Assembly (NCBI RefSeq): GCF_052056295.1
Contig: NZ_CP182493.1
Coordinates: 3,472,001-3,536,000 of the forward strand
Origin: Catenovulum sp052056295
GTDB lineage: Bacteria > Pseudomonadota > Gammaproteobacteria > Enterobacterales > Alteromonadaceae
Direction of reading: 5' to 3'
DNA: 64,000 nt
Shown here: positions 22,798 through 32,176 of the stretch, one piece after another
How the letters are laid out: each line of letters begins with the position of its first letter
How positions within the stretch are numbered: position 1 is the first letter of the stretch
Notes under the pieces: model-generated
The model's input: the letters and a program-made list of their open reading frames with translations, nothing else
What the model was told of the DNA's origin: nothing
Databases searched by the model: none
Program-made: the position numbers and the translations under genes

Positions 22798-23238
22798 TTA
22801 ATTGGTTGTTGCAGGTGTGGTTGCTAGCGCAAAACCTGCAGCTCGATAATGTTTATAACGTTCACGTGCTTGTACTTTTTCGGCTTCATCTGCCGGTACA
22901 AAATCGCATACTTGTTTAAATTGTTTGGCAAAAGCTGGCATCTGTTGGCTGATATTTATCAACACATCTTTGCGTCCACGCGGTGGTTGCCAGCTAATCT
23001 CGACTGGTGAGCCGTATTTAGGACCTTCGCCGAGTAAATTGTGTGGAACAAATTTCGCTGGATCGAATTGCCACAGGTATTCATCAATTTGCTCTGCTTG
23101 CTGCTGATTATCGGCAAAAATAAATACACGACTATTCTGACGATAATGCTGTGAAGCAAGTTCACAAGCATAATGCACAACAGCCGATACATTCACGTCC
23201 GGCTGTTGTTCTACTATGTAAAAAGTTACTTGAGTCAT
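22798..23238 (-). CDS. holC: DNA polymerase III chi subunit
   Basis: 146 residues, usual length. Chi bridges the clamp loader to SSB on the lagging strand. The beginning (VTFYIVEQ) and the conserved segment ending in FNPAKFVPHNLLGEGP-like residues fit HolC. Its ATG shares one base with the pepA stop (TAATG), so the two are translationally coupled. Conserved pepA-holC-valS neighbourhood supports the call. Confidence 0.93.
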   Translation of the reverse strand: MTQVTFYIVEQQPDVNVSAVVHYACELASQHYRQNSRVFIFADNQQQAEQIDEYLWQFDPAKFVPHNLLGEGPKYGSPVEISWQPPRGRKDVLINISQQMPAFAKQFKQVCDFVPADEAEKVQARERYKHYRAAGFALATTPATTN

Positions 23239-24743
23239 TAACTGTTAGTTACTTCTGCCGCACGGTCAATTAGGTATTGGGTTAACATAGGCACAGGGCG
23301 ACCTGTTGAGCCTTTGTTTTTACCACTTACCCAAGCTGTGCCTGCAATATCTAAATGTGCCCAGTTATATTTACGGGTAAAGCGTGACAAGAAACAACCC
23401 GCGGTAATACTACCTGCTGGGCGGCCACCAATATTGGCCATATCCGCAAATGGACTTTCTAATTGTTCTTGATACTCATCCCATAAAGGTAAACGCCAAG
23501 CTCTGTCACCAGATTGTTCTGAAGCGTTCATCAATTCGTGCGCCAGTGGATTATGATTACTCATTAATCCTGTTGCGTGTTTACCTAATGCAATCACACA
23601 AGCGCCGGTTAATGTTGCAACATCAATGACAACATCTGGATTAAAACGCTCAACATAAGTGAGGGCATCACATAATACTAAACGGCCTTCTGCGTCGGTA
23701 TTTAATACTTCAACTGTTTGCCCAGACATAGTGGTTAATACATCCCCTGGTCGATATGCGTTACTACCAGGCATGTTTTCACAGCCAGCTAAAATACCAA
23801 CAACGTTAATAGGTAAATTAAGCTGTGCTAATGCATGCATAGTACCTAATACTGAAGCTGCACCACCCATATCGTATTTCATTTCATCCATAGCTTCGCT
23901 AGGTTTAATTGAAATACCACCTGTGTCAAAGGTTAAACCTTTGCCGACTAATACTATAGGGGCAACATCTTTACCTGCGCCTTGGTATTGGATAACAGAC
24001 ATGACAGATTCATTATCAGAGCCTCGACCAACCGCTAGGTATGAACCCATACCAAGTTGTTCCATGTCTGCTTCTTTAACCAGGTAAGTATCAATTGTCT
24101 GGTAGTTTTCAGCTAAAGCTAAAGCTTGTTGACCTAGATATTCAGGGTTACATATATTTGGTGGCATGTTGGCGACATCACGGCAGATTTTTTTACCTGT
24201 AGATATTGCTAATGCTTGTTCAATTGCTTTTTCACCTAAATGTAATTCACGGCGGGTTGGCACATTAAAGACAATTTTGCGCAGTGGCCTGCGAGTTTCG
24301 TCTTTTTTGCTCTTTAATTGGTCGAATGTATATAAACAATCTTGCGTTGCTTCAACAGCTAAACGCAACTTCCAATAAATATCACGGCCTTTAACGTGTA
24401 ATTCTGGTAAAAAGCATACAGCTTCCATTGAGCCAGTTTCATTAAGCGTGTTAATTGTTTTAGCGATAATTTGGCGATATTGGCGTTCGTCTAATTCACG
24501 TTCTTTGCCACAGCCAACCAGTAATACACGTTCGCTTAATACATTAGGTACGTGGTGAAGTAATAACATTTGGCCGGCTTTGCCTTCTAAATCACCACGA
24601 CGAATAAGGTTACTGATATAACCATCACTAATTTTGTCTAGCTGCTCAGCTACAGCGGTTAAGCGTCTTGGCTCAAATACGCCCACAACAATACAAGCAC
24701 TGCGTTGTTTTTCTGGGCTACCACTTTTTACACTAAATTCCAT
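23238..24743 (-). CDS. pepA: Leucyl aminopeptidase PepA
   Basis: Cytosolic M17 di-metal aminopeptidase, 501 residues. The metal-binding KGLTFDTGG segment (about 262-270) and the active-site NTDAEGRLVL signature (about 344-353) are intact. In E. coli PepA also binds DNA in Xer recombination and carAB control; this cannot be judged here. First gene of the pepA-holC-valS group, divergent from lptF across a 315-nt gap. Confidence 0.97.
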   Translation of the reverse strand: MEFSVKSGSPEKQRSACIVVGVFEPRRLTAVAEQLDKISDGYISNLIRRGDLEGKAGQMLLLHHVPNVLSERVLLVGCGKERELDERQYRQIIAKTINTLNETGSMEAVCFLPELHVKGRDIYWKLRLAVEATQDCLYTFDQLKSKKDETRRPLRKIVFNVPTRRELHLGEKAIEQALAISTGKKICRDVANMPPNICNPEYLGQQALALAENYQTIDTYLVKEADMEQLGMGSYLAVGRGSDNESVMSVIQYQGAGKDVAPIVLVGKGLTFDTGGISIKPSEAMDEMKYDMGGAASVLGTMHALAQLNLPINVVGILAGCENMPGSNAYRPGDVLTTMSGQTVEVLNTDAEGRLVLCDALTYVERFNPDVVIDVATLTGACVIALGKHATGLMSNHNPLAHELMNASEQSGDRAWRLPLWDEYQEQLESPFADMANIGGRPAGSITAGCFLSRFTRKYNWAHLDIAGTAWVSGKNKGSTGRPVPMLTQYLIDRAAEVTNS

Positions 24744-25058
24744 ACTGACTCCTAAAATAGCTTTAGCTTAATTAGCTTGCAAACTGACAATTTCACCCAT
24801 TAAACATAGTCTTTTTTGCCTATAGGGCAATATCAAGGGATTACTTTTCTCGAAGAAGCTATATAATTTGTTGCAAGCCTAGCTAAAAGCAATTCAAATC
24901 GCGGATAAACTGCTATTATCTGCTGATACGTTAAACAGGGCTGCGTAGGACAAAATTGCCACGCATTTGCCTAAAATGGTGCTTAACTTTGCGAAAACAA
25001 CGAGTTTACTTAAATTTTTGTTGGTTTGCAGCAAAATAGACAATAAACGGATAAAAGT
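24744..25058. other. Divergent intergenic region pepA / lptF
   Basis: About 315 nt that must hold the promoters of both pepA (left) and lptFG (right). I see AT-rich tracts but no operator, RNA gene or hairpin terminator that I can support. Confidence 0.5.
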
Positions 25059-26171
25059 TTGATTATTTTTCGGTATATTTTTTCAGAAACTTTTAAAGCC
25101 CAGTTCGCTGTATTCAGCGTATTGTTAGCCATATTTAGCTCTCAGACGTTAATGCGTGTTTTAGATGACGCAATGGACGGCAAAGTACCAACTTCTTTAG
25201 TCTTCGACATGCTGACATTAAGCATGCCACCACTGGCTGGATTAATTTTACCTCTGAGTTTGTTTATCGGTATTTTTCTGGCGCATGGACAAATGTATGC
25301 TGACAGTGAAATGACGGTATTTAAAGCTTGTGGGGTCAGTGAGTGGTATATCACGCGGGTTACTTTGTCGTTTGCATTAATAGTCGCTTTAATCACTGGC
25401 TTGTTTGCTTTGTATTTAACCCCGTTATCTTATGAAAAGCGTGAAAGCTTGCGTGAAGAAATTCGCTCAGATGTAGGTATATCTTCATTAGTGCCAGGCC
25501 AATTTAAGGAATCAAGCAACAAAAAAGCCGTTATATTTGTTCACGAAAGCGAACAAGATAATTCGTTCGACCGAGTGTTTGTTGCTAAGGTCAACCCAGA
25601 CACCAACTTTGATAATGAGTTTCATCTTGTTTACGCAGATAAAGGTACAATGGAAACCTTTGCAGATGGCACAGAACAGCTGGTATTGTCTGATGGCACA
25701 GCCTATTCAGGTGGCACCAACCGCTTAAACTATCAAATTACCGACTTTAGCCAATATCGCATGGTGGTGAAAGAGCAAACCATTGAAGAGCGTAGGCTAA
25801 AACTAATGGCTGTATCTAGCCAAGAGTTATGGCAGTCGAATGAACTTAGCCATATTGCAGAACTACAATGGCGCATTTCATTGCCTTTGACTGTATTGAT
25901 TGTTGCATTAATTGCTGTGCCTTTGGCTAGAGTAAACCCTCGCCAGGGCAAATACGCCAAAATGGTCCCAGCATTTGCAATATATTTGTGTTATTTCTTG
26001 TTACTAATGGCAGGTAAATCTGCACTTGAAGATGGTAAATTGCCAACAAGCATAGGTTTGTGGTGGATACATGCCGGTGCACTTATGTACGGTGGGTACT
26101 TGTTTACTATGGAAAGAACTTTAGGTCGTCAGTTGTTGTTTAAGCTTAAAAAAGGACGACGTTTAGCATGA
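25059..26171 (+). CDS. lptF: LPS export permease LptF
   Basis: Inner-membrane subunit of the LptB2FG ABC transporter that extracts lipopolysaccharide. 370 residues: membrane segments at about 13-33, 55-75 and 100-122, a periplasmic beta-jellyroll (about 130-260), and three C-terminal segments (about 275-355). The start is TTG with GGA 7 nt upstream; it is preferred because MIIFRYIFSET aligns with the start of E. coli LptF. It overlaps lptG by 4 nt (ATGA). Confidence 0.95.
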   Translation: MIIFRYIFSETFKAQFAVFSVLLAIFSSQTLMRVLDDAMDGKVPTSLVFDMLTLSMPPLAGLILPLSLFIGIFLAHGQMYADSEMTVFKACGVSEWYITRVTLSFALIVALITGLFALYLTPLSYEKRESLREEIRSDVGISSLVPGQFKESSNKKAVIFVHESEQDNSFDRVFVAKVNPDTNFDNEFHLVYADKGTMETFADGTEQLVLSDGTAYSGGTNRLNYQITDFSQYRMVVKEQTIEERRLKLMAVSSQELWQSNELSHIAELQWRISLPLTVLIVALIAVPLARVNPRQGKYAKMVPAFAIYLCYFLLLMAGKSALEDGKLPTSIGLWWIHAGALMYGGYLFTMERTLGRQLLFKLKKGRRLA

Positions 26172-27232
26172 TTAAAATTTTAGATATTTATATTGGCCGC
26201 TCGATTGTTAGTTCGACATTTTTCTCTATTTTAGTTTTAACTGCGTTAAGTGGCTTGATTCGGTTTGTTGAACAACTAAGATACATAGGCCGTGGCACCT
26301 ATACCATGGCGGAAGCTTCGTTATTTGTGGTTTATTCTATTGCACGTGATATTGAAGTTTTTTTTCCTATGGCTGCGCTGTTAGGTGGTTTGTTAGGTTT
26401 AGGCGCATTGGCAACTAACTCTGAACTAATTGTTATGCAGGCGGCAGGTTGGTCAAAACTTAACATTGTTAAATCAGCAATGAAAACTACTATACTTATG
26501 GTTGTACTTGTGCTCTTGATAGGTGAGTTTGTTGCACCTAAATTAGAAGTAAAAGCAGAGCAGGTGCGCGATGACGCGATATACGGCACAGGGAATAGTT
26601 TGCAGCCAAAAGCTATGTGGTTAAAAGATGGCAATAACTTTGTATTTGTTGGTGATGGGCAGCAGCCTGAAGCATTACAACAAGTAACAGTTTATCAGTT
26701 TAACGACGCGCAGAAGTTGCAACAAGTGACTTACGCGCAACAAGCAGAATATACAGGTGATGGCTGGCATCTTAAACAAGTAAACAATACTCAATTGTTT
26801 GCTGAGCATATTGTTCGTTTTGACACTGATGAGCAGTCTTGGTCAAGTAAGTTAACCCCTGATAAGTTAACGGTTGCTAATGCCACACCTGAAGCTTGGT
26901 CGTTAACTGATTTACACGACCACTTGGATTATCTTGCTGGTAATGAGCAAGATCCAACTCGTTATCAATTGGCATTTTGGCGTAAAGTTTTTCAGCCAGT
27001 GACGGTTGCCGTTATGATGTTGGTTGCACTGTCTTTTATCTTTGGCCCATTACGCAGTACTTCTATGGGCGCGCGCATTTTGATGGGGGTTATGACAGGA
27101 TTTGGCTTTTTTATTGCCAATCGAATATTTGGCCCTGTGGTCCTGGTATTTAACTTCCCGCCAGTATTAGGTGCGCTGATCCCAAGTTTAGTTTTTACTC
27201 TAGTTGCAATGCATTATTTAAAACGCAGATAA
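26168..27232 (+). CDS. lptG: LPS export permease LptG
   Basis: Partner of LptF in the LptB2FG transporter; 354 residues with the same layout, three N-terminal membrane segments, a periplasmic jellyroll (about 130-255) and three C-terminal membrane segments. The N-terminus (ILDIYIGRSI) fits LptG. Start codon overlaps the lptF stop, giving a two-gene operon. Confidence 0.95.
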   Translation: MIKILDIYIGRSIVSSTFFSILVLTALSGLIRFVEQLRYIGRGTYTMAEASLFVVYSIARDIEVFFPMAALLGGLLGLGALATNSELIVMQAAGWSKLNIVKSAMKTTILMVVLVLLIGEFVAPKLEVKAEQVRDDAIYGTGNSLQPKAMWLKDGNNFVFVGDGQQPEALQQVTVYQFNDAQKLQQVTYAQQAEYTGDGWHLKQVNNTQLFAEHIVRFDTDEQSWSSKLTPDKLTVANATPEAWSLTDLHDHLDYLAGNEQDPTRYQLAFWRKVFQPVTVAVMMLVALSFIFGPLRSTSMGARILMGVMTGFGFFIANRIFGPVVLVFNFPPVLGALIPSLVFTLVAMHYLKRR

Positions 27233-27314
27233 ATTTTTGTCGGAATTATTTGTCTGCTTTTTATCTTGCTGCTAGTGTTAAATTAGCTAGCGGTGAATTT
27301 GGAGTATTCAATCT

Positions 27315-27719
27315 ATGCTTAAGACTGTCGTAAGAATAAGTTTAATGATTGCAGGGTGGGTGTCACTCGCGCTGGCGGTTGCCGGTGTGGTACTACCTGT
27401 GTTGCCAACAACACCATTCGTTTTATTGTCGGCAGGCTGTTTTGCTAAATCCTCACCGCGTTTTCACCAGTGGTTACTCCGCCAAAAATATTTCGGACAA
27501 ATGATTCGAGATTATCAAGCTTATAGAGGTATTCAAAAACAAACGAAAATTCGTGCTATCAGTTTAATTTGGCTGAGCATGACTGCTTCGGCTCTAGTTA
27601 TCGGCAAAGTTTGGTTAGCCGCTATGTTGTTTAGCATTGCTATTTGTGTGTCTTTATACTTGTGGCGCATGCCAAATGCGCCAAGTCCGTCACCACAAGT
27701 GATACACGAAGTTAATTAA
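27315..27719 (+). CDS. ybaN: YbaN family (DUF454) inner-membrane protein
   Basis: 134 residues with a first hydrophobic segment at about 10-40 containing GVVLPVLPTTPFVLL, the DUF454 hallmark, and two more near 84-120. Function unknown; in other bacteria it is found near heme, iron or adenine-salvage genes. Its end overlaps the convergent flgT gene by 4 nt. Confidence 0.88.
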   Translation: MLKTVVRISLMIAGWVSLALAVAGVVLPVLPTTPFVLLSAGCFAKSSPRFHQWLLRQKYFGQMIRDYQAYRGIQKQTKIRAISLIWLSMTASALVIGKVWLAAMLFSIAICVSLYLWRMPNAPSPSPQVIHEVN

Positions 27720-28909
27720 TCCATTACACTAAATGGGCGTACAATATCACCTGCTTGAATATTTGCTAATAACTCTTTGTTTTGGCTAACCGCTATAGCT
27801 GACTGGCCATACACTTGAGTCACTTCTATTTGATGGCGACTAACAATAAAATGTGGGCGGCTAATACCATTTTTATCAACAAAACTCGCTTGATGTAAAA
27901 TGGTAAAAATATCTCCAGACTGCACATTGTTGTTACGACCTATGTTAAATCGGACTTGGTGCGCATCAACATCCACAATTCTTGCTTTAGCTGCAACACA
28001 CGCAAGTGAGCCATCAATTTCAGAGACTGCTTTAGCTATCGATTGTTTAATGATTTGCCCGTAGGCGCTATACCAAAAACGTCGACTTGTCAGATCAACT
28101 CTTTGTTTTAAATCAAACTCCCACATAGTTTGGTCAAAATAATCAAATTGTTGAATACGCTCTCCAGTAAAGGCATCGTGTAAATATAAGCGCATTTCAA
28201 AAAATCTTTCGGCTGTTTGATTGCTAAACCATTGGGTGAGTTGGTTGGAAGTACTGCCAATAGATAAGTCGACCAATTCACCTGAGATAACCAATTGGCT
28301 ATCGGTTTGTCGCGCTATTTGTTGCAATATTGCAGCTGATTGATTGCTCGATACCTGATCTTTTTTGTTTTCTTGGGTATTTAAAATGGGATTTTGGTAA
28401 AAATCTCTTACTTCAACATTCCGACTATGACTGCTCATTTGTTGATAAATTTGTTCACCTAACACCATGCCCAGTTGATATAGACCACCGATTTTTGCAT
28501 GTTCATTATGTCTGATTTGCAATGGCAGCACAGTAATAGCTTTTTTGTAGTCTGAGGCATAACATTGCCGAGTATCGGCAAATATATCTGCGCGAACCGT
28601 AACAGACAGCTCACCTTTGTTAATTGACTCGTCCAACAATTCAATTTCATTGACCACGCCGCTAGCGCGAACCATAAACATGTCTTGCGTCAATAATCCG
28701 TTGGTTACTTGTTGAGAGCTAGTGATGGAAGCACCAGAAAACAACAAAGTTTGTTTAACTGCTTCTTCAATCGCTGCTTGGCGCGCCTGAGCAATATTGC
28801 CGTTGATCACACGGCTAGAAGCGCTGGCTTGATACCAAGCAGCGTAACTAGAATTCGCCCACGGCAGAGTTAACAGCATACTAAAGATTATTTTTGTCAA
28901 AACTTTCAT
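27716..28909 (-). CDS. flgT: Flagellar H-ring protein FlgT
   Basis: Periplasmic protein that forms the H-ring around the LP ring of polar, Na+-type flagella in Vibrio and relatives. 397 residues with a signal peptide (KVLTKIIFSMLLTLPWANSSYAAW, cut near AYA|AW after about 23), a middle region starting TVLPLQIRH, and a C-terminal beta-rich part with SGDIFTILHQ. ATG at 28909 is preferred to a GTG at 28927 because it begins the signal peptide directly. Divergent from flgO with paired sigma-54 sites. Confidence 0.9.
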   Translation of the reverse strand: MKVLTKIIFSMLLTLPWANSSYAAWYQASASSRVINGNIAQARQAAIEEAVKQTLLFSGASITSSQQVTNGLLTQDMFMVRASGVVNEIELLDESINKGELSVTVRADIFADTRQCYASDYKKAITVLPLQIRHNEHAKIGGLYQLGMVLGEQIYQQMSSHSRNVEVRDFYQNPILNTQENKKDQVSSNQSAAILQQIARQTDSQLVISGELVDLSIGSTSNQLTQWFSNQTAERFFEMRLYLHDAFTGERIQQFDYFDQTMWEFDLKQRVDLTSRRFWYSAYGQIIKQSIAKAVSEIDGSLACVAAKARIVDVDAHQVRFNIGRNNNVQSGDIFTILHQASFVDKNGISRPHFIVSRHQIEVTQVYGQSAIAVSQNKELLANIQAGDIVRPFSVMD

Positions 28910-28991
28910 TATTCGACTACCTATCACAAACAGTCATTTAATTGACGAATTAACCTTTAAATCGCCAAAATTAGCTTTATTGATTAGATAA

Positions 28992-29008
28992 AGCTAAGAC
29001 TGTGCCAA
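28992..29008 (-). promoter_or_regulatory. Sigma-54 promoter for flgT
   Basis: On the minus strand TTGGCACAGTCTTAGC gives GG-N10-GC. The -24 element matches TTGGCAC perfectly; the -12 is TAGC instead of TTGC. It lies about 80 nt before the flgT start. Confidence 0.7.
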
Positions 29009-29119
29009 AACCTCTCATTGAGTGGAAAACTTACACTATTGTTAGCTAGAGATTGATTTAAAAGAAAAAATTATTTGATTGTGGAGCTAAGGCAATTAAT
29101 AAATATGCTTATTATAATT

Positions 29120-29136
29120 TTGGAACTAATTTTGCA
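29120..29136 (+). promoter_or_regulatory. Sigma-54 promoter for flgO-flgP
   Basis: TTGGAACTAATTTTGCA has GG-N10-GC spacing, a good -24 and a perfect TTGCA -12. It ends 47 nt before the chosen flgO start and supports that start. Confidence 0.8.
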
Positions 29137-29183
29137 GTAATCCAGCCAAGAAGTAATTTTTGACTAATTTACGTGAGCATTTT

Positions 29184-29861
29184 ATGGCCTGGCATAATTC
29201 ATTAAACTTAACCTTGGTTGCTGCAAGTGTTTTACTTGTAAGTGGATGTGCGTACAAATCTACCCATAGTTATATAGTGCCGGAGAAAATGCCTCAGGAA
29301 GTGCCACAATATTATCAGCCTAGTGTCAGTCAGCTATCAATAAAAGCTTATGCTTTTATGCTAGCAGATGAGCTACTGTTAAATGTCCGTCCTGAAAGTT
29401 TATATGGTAATGTTGCCGTTACCCATTTTGTTGAGCAAGCCAATCGTCAGATTATCGATGGGCAAGGGCATCCGTTAAAAGCTTTAGGTGGTCAGTTAGA
29501 AGAAAGTTTTATTTATGAGCTGCAAAAACGTGGTTATTCTGTGGTTGATTTTAAGTTAACTGGTGACATTCAAGTGGGGCAGCAGGCCGATAAAATTTGG
29601 AGCCGCGACATTAATAAACTAAATAGCCATGTTGATGTTAGGTACTTATTATCCGGTACTTTATCTATGCATCAAAACGGCGCTGTAGTAAATGTACGAA
29701 TGATGGATAGCAGCAGTAAGCAGGTTATTGCATCTGCGCAGGGGTTTGTGCCACACAATGTTTTTTATTCTAGCCAAGAAATTATGACCCAAGACGGTAT
29801 GTTAATTCATAAAGGAGAGCGGGCACGCGTACCTCAGGCTAATGGAGTTCAATATGATTAG
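29184..29861 (+). CDS. flgO: Flagellar outer-membrane lipoprotein FlgO
   Basis: FlgO-family lipoprotein, 225 residues, with a signal peptide ending in lipobox LVSGC (Cys about 22). In Vibrio FlgO sits in the outer membrane at the base of the sheathed polar flagellum. ATG at 29184 has GAG 7 nt upstream; a TTG 24 nt earlier is less likely. The C-terminal half (VVDFKLTGD, RYLLSGTL, ASAQGFVPHNV) is repeated in the gene at 30357, a paralogue. It overlaps the start of flgP. Confidence 0.9.
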   Translation: MAWHNSLNLTLVAASVLLVSGCAYKSTHSYIVPEKMPQEVPQYYQPSVSQLSIKAYAFMLADELLLNVRPESLYGNVAVTHFVEQANRQIIDGQGHPLKALGGQLEESFIYELQKRGYSVVDFKLTGDIQVGQQADKIWSRDINKLNSHVDVRYLLSGTLSMHQNGAVVNVRMMDSSSKQVIASAQGFVPHNVFYSSQEIMTQDGMLIHKGERARVPQANGVQYD

Positions 29862-30324
29862 ACTCTTTGTTTTATTAATCAGTTTATTGGTTATTGTTGG
29901 CTGCCAAAATACCATGCCTACGGTTGAGATAAATAAACATTATCAATGGCAATACGATCTACCTGAGCAAGATTACATTGTTTCTGCTATTGGTTATGCG
30001 CCAATTGACAGTCAGTTAGGCCAAGACAAATCGACTAAAATGGTTAAAGCGATAAAAGCGTCTAAACTGGATGCATATAGAGATTTAACTGAAAAAGTAC
30101 ATGGTTATAAATTAAATAGCCAAGTAAAAGTCAGTGATCTAGTGTTAGGTAATGAGAGTGTTAGAGCCTCGGTGCAAGGGGTGATTAAAGGTGCACGTAT
30201 TATTAAAACTTATCACTTAGATGGTGTGTATATCACTGAGTTAGAATTAAATTTACGCGATTTGTATCGCATCAGAGCCTTTACCAATGGGCAAACTCGA
30301 ATTATAGATGCGAGATACCATTAG
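29854..30324 (+). CDS. flgP: Flagellar outer-membrane lipoprotein FlgP
   Basis: 156 residues with a lipoprotein signal (FVLLISLLVIVGC, Cys near residue 17) and an LPP20-like domain. FlgP forms outer-membrane-associated rings in Vibrio and Campylobacter flagella. ATG at 29854 has GGAG 6 nt upstream and lies inside the end of flgO, so the two are coupled. Between two flgO-type genes. Confidence 0.9.
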   Translation: MIRLFVLLISLLVIVGCQNTMPTVEINKHYQWQYDLPEQDYIVSAIGYAPIDSQLGQDKSTKMVKAIKASKLDAYRDLTEKVHGYKLNSQVKVSDLVLGNESVRASVQGVIKGARIIKTYHLDGVYITELELNLRDLYRIRAFTNGQTRIIDARYH

Positions 30325-30356
30325 GCGGCAACTTTCGAATTGAAAGTGAGGACATT

Positions 30357-31061
30357 ATGAAAACGTTGAAAAATCTAAAAATTGCATCGCCAATAGTTTC
30401 TGTGTTGGCTTTGTCTGCTTGCCAGGTCACGTCTCCTTGGGCGCAGCAAGAGCAAACTGAACCGGAAACAAATACGCGTTTGTCTCTAGAAAGTTTTAAT
30501 GGTCATCAAGACCCAGCGTTATTGAATCATTGGGCGCGTGATCCACATAGGTTTTTAAATCAACAAAATAGCCATATTCGTTCTGACACTCGTTTAGCCA
30601 TTAGTGATTATGTAGAGGCTATGGCGATTAAGCTGATTAAGAATATGCGCTATGTGACTGATAAAACACCTGTTGCGGTTGCGAGTTTTGTGCCGGTTGA
30701 TTCCAATTTAGAAGAGACTAATTTATTCGGCATTCATTTAGCGGAAAGTTTTCAGCATCAAGCTATGGTGTTGGGTTTATCCGTAGTTGATTATAAAGCG
30801 ACAGGGACAATTCGTGTAACCGAAACCGGCGACTTTGCATTAAGTCGTGATATCGACGAGTTACGTCAGTGGCATCCAATTGAATATGTGTTAACTGGTA
30901 CTTTTACTTATAAAGACAATGGTGTTGAAGTAGTTGCGCGTGTTGTTGGTATTGAGTCGCGTGGCATTGTTGCTTCAGCTCAAGGTTTTATTCCGCACAA
31001 TGTTGCCCAGCAGTTGATGCCGAGTAAGCAAAAGGATGGCATTAAGTTGGTGAAGGAGTAA
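30357..31061 (+). CDS. Second FlgO-like outer-membrane lipoprotein
   Basis: 234 residues, a paralogue of the FlgO two genes upstream. Lipobox LALSAC gives a lipidated Cys near 22. The shared core includes VVDYKATGT, LSRDIDEL (SRDINKL in FlgO), YVLTGTF and ASAQGFIPHNV. The N-terminal linker (about 23-70) is different and rich in charged and polar residues. GAGGA precedes the ATG, 33 nt after flgP, so it is the third gene of the flgO-flgP operon. Probably a flagellar-base or sheath part; exact role unknown. Confidence 0.85.
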   Translation: MKTLKNLKIASPIVSVLALSACQVTSPWAQQEQTEPETNTRLSLESFNGHQDPALLNHWARDPHRFLNQQNSHIRSDTRLAISDYVEAMAIKLIKNMRYVTDKTPVAVASFVPVDSNLEETNLFGIHLAESFQHQAMVLGLSVVDYKATGTIRVTETGDFALSRDIDELRQWHPIEYVLTGTFTYKDNGVEVVARVVGIESRGIVASAQGFIPHNVAQQLMPSKQKDGIKLVKE

Positions 31062-31749
31062 GTTGCACCTCTTACTTTGGTTTTGCGAGTTTCCAATCAT
31101 AGGGGTTACTCGCAAATAACTCCTAGTTAATCTATTAATCGATCGAGAATTAAACACCAAGTTATATTAGAGTTTGTGTTGGTGGGTTGAGCGCTGCACA
31201 AGCGGTGCAAAAATAGCGAAAATACTAGAGCATAGCTTTGCCAGGGCGCTGCGTAATTGTGGCTGAGAAAATCGAGCTGCTTGCGATGAATTTCTCAAAA
31301 GCGCTTCAAGGCCATCCATGGCCCGCTCTCAAACGGTATCCCTACCGATTGGAAGTTTTGAGAAACACAACCCCAACCATCTCTCTAAACATTTATATTG
31401 CTTTGTGCTGCTTTTATGCAGACGCTAAATAAGTGGCGGTTGTAATCAAAAACAACAGCAACTCAAACGCCTGATATGAGCCTGTTTGAATGCTAATTTA
31501 TAAAACTTCAAAAGATAAGGGCGAATCGAAACCGAAGCACCGCTTCGCAGTTTGATGAGGTGAATTCAGGGATGACGACAGGAGTGGTCCTTCATGGATG
31601 AATTACCTCTCAAAAGTTATATGGAGATAGAAGGCAAGCGAGTTTATAAAATTATGCTTCAAATGGGCTCATTTTCCACCAGACGAGTAGCGAGTTTTTT
31701 TCAAAAGCGGAGTATACCAGAGTGCGGGGGGAACTATTCTACGAAAGAA
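31062..31749. repeat. Gene-free 0.7-kb region, possible dispersed repeat element
   Basis: No convincing gene: the short open frames here lack ribosome sites and family features. The segment has several short inverted repeats (for example GGCCAT-CC-ATGGCC at about 31,310-31,325 and GAAGCACCGCTTC near 31,532-31,544) and CAGGGATG / CATGGATG words near 31,567 and 31,593. Base composition differs from the genes on both sides. I read it as a possible intergenic repeat or decayed mobile DNA; copies elsewhere cannot be checked here. Confidence 0.4.
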
Positions 31750-32175
31750 CTAAGCTTTAATACCTTTACCCAAGGTTTGGGTTTTTGCCTGACCTTGTTT
31801 ATCGTAAGTCATAGCGTCGGAATTTTTTAACGCGAGGATGGATTGTTTTAAGCGTTGCACATTGTTAAGGCTAGTGCGAATAACACGTTCATTAACGGCA
31901 TTTTTGCTTTTTACTTGTGCTAGAGTCGTTTCTATTTGCTCAACTTTAGCAGCAAAATCATCTTGAGTTTTTAAATGGTCTAAATCAGCCAGTTCGGCAA
32001 TTGATTTATCAATCTGCTGGATTTGGTTGATTAACTCGTTTTTGTTTTGCGCGATTTGGTAAACTTCATCGGCTTGGCGATTTTTAAACGCAGACAGCTC
32101 ACTATCCAATAAACCCATTAACTGGTTTAGGTTATCTTGTTGTTGCTGTAATAAATCAACCGCGTTTGTTGTCAT
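31750..32175 (-). CDS. flgN: Flagellar chaperone FlgN
   Basis: 141 residues, mainly alpha-helical and glutamine-rich, typical of FlgN, the cytoplasmic export chaperone for FlgK and FlgL. Coiled-coil regions span about 5-60 and 75-115. ATG at 32175 comes 1 nt after the flgM stop, fitting a flgM-flgN operon; an ORF start at 32208 would lie inside flgM and is rejected. Confidence 0.88.
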   Translation of the reverse strand: MTTNAVDLLQQQQDNLNQLMGLLDSELSAFKNRQADEVYQIAQNKNELINQIQQIDKSIAELADLDHLKTQDDFAAKVEQIETTLAQVKSKNAVNERVIRTSLNNVQRLKQSILALKNSDAMTYDKQGQAKTQTLGKGIKA

Positions 32176-32176
32176 C

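Noticed and set aside
24166..24378. Plus-strand frames opposite pepA and valS
   Set aside because: Shadows of conserved coding sequence on the other strand.
31238..31830. Two plus-strand frames of 64 and 78 codons in the gene-free region
   Set aside because: No ribosome site; the second runs into flgN on the other strand; composition is not protein-like.
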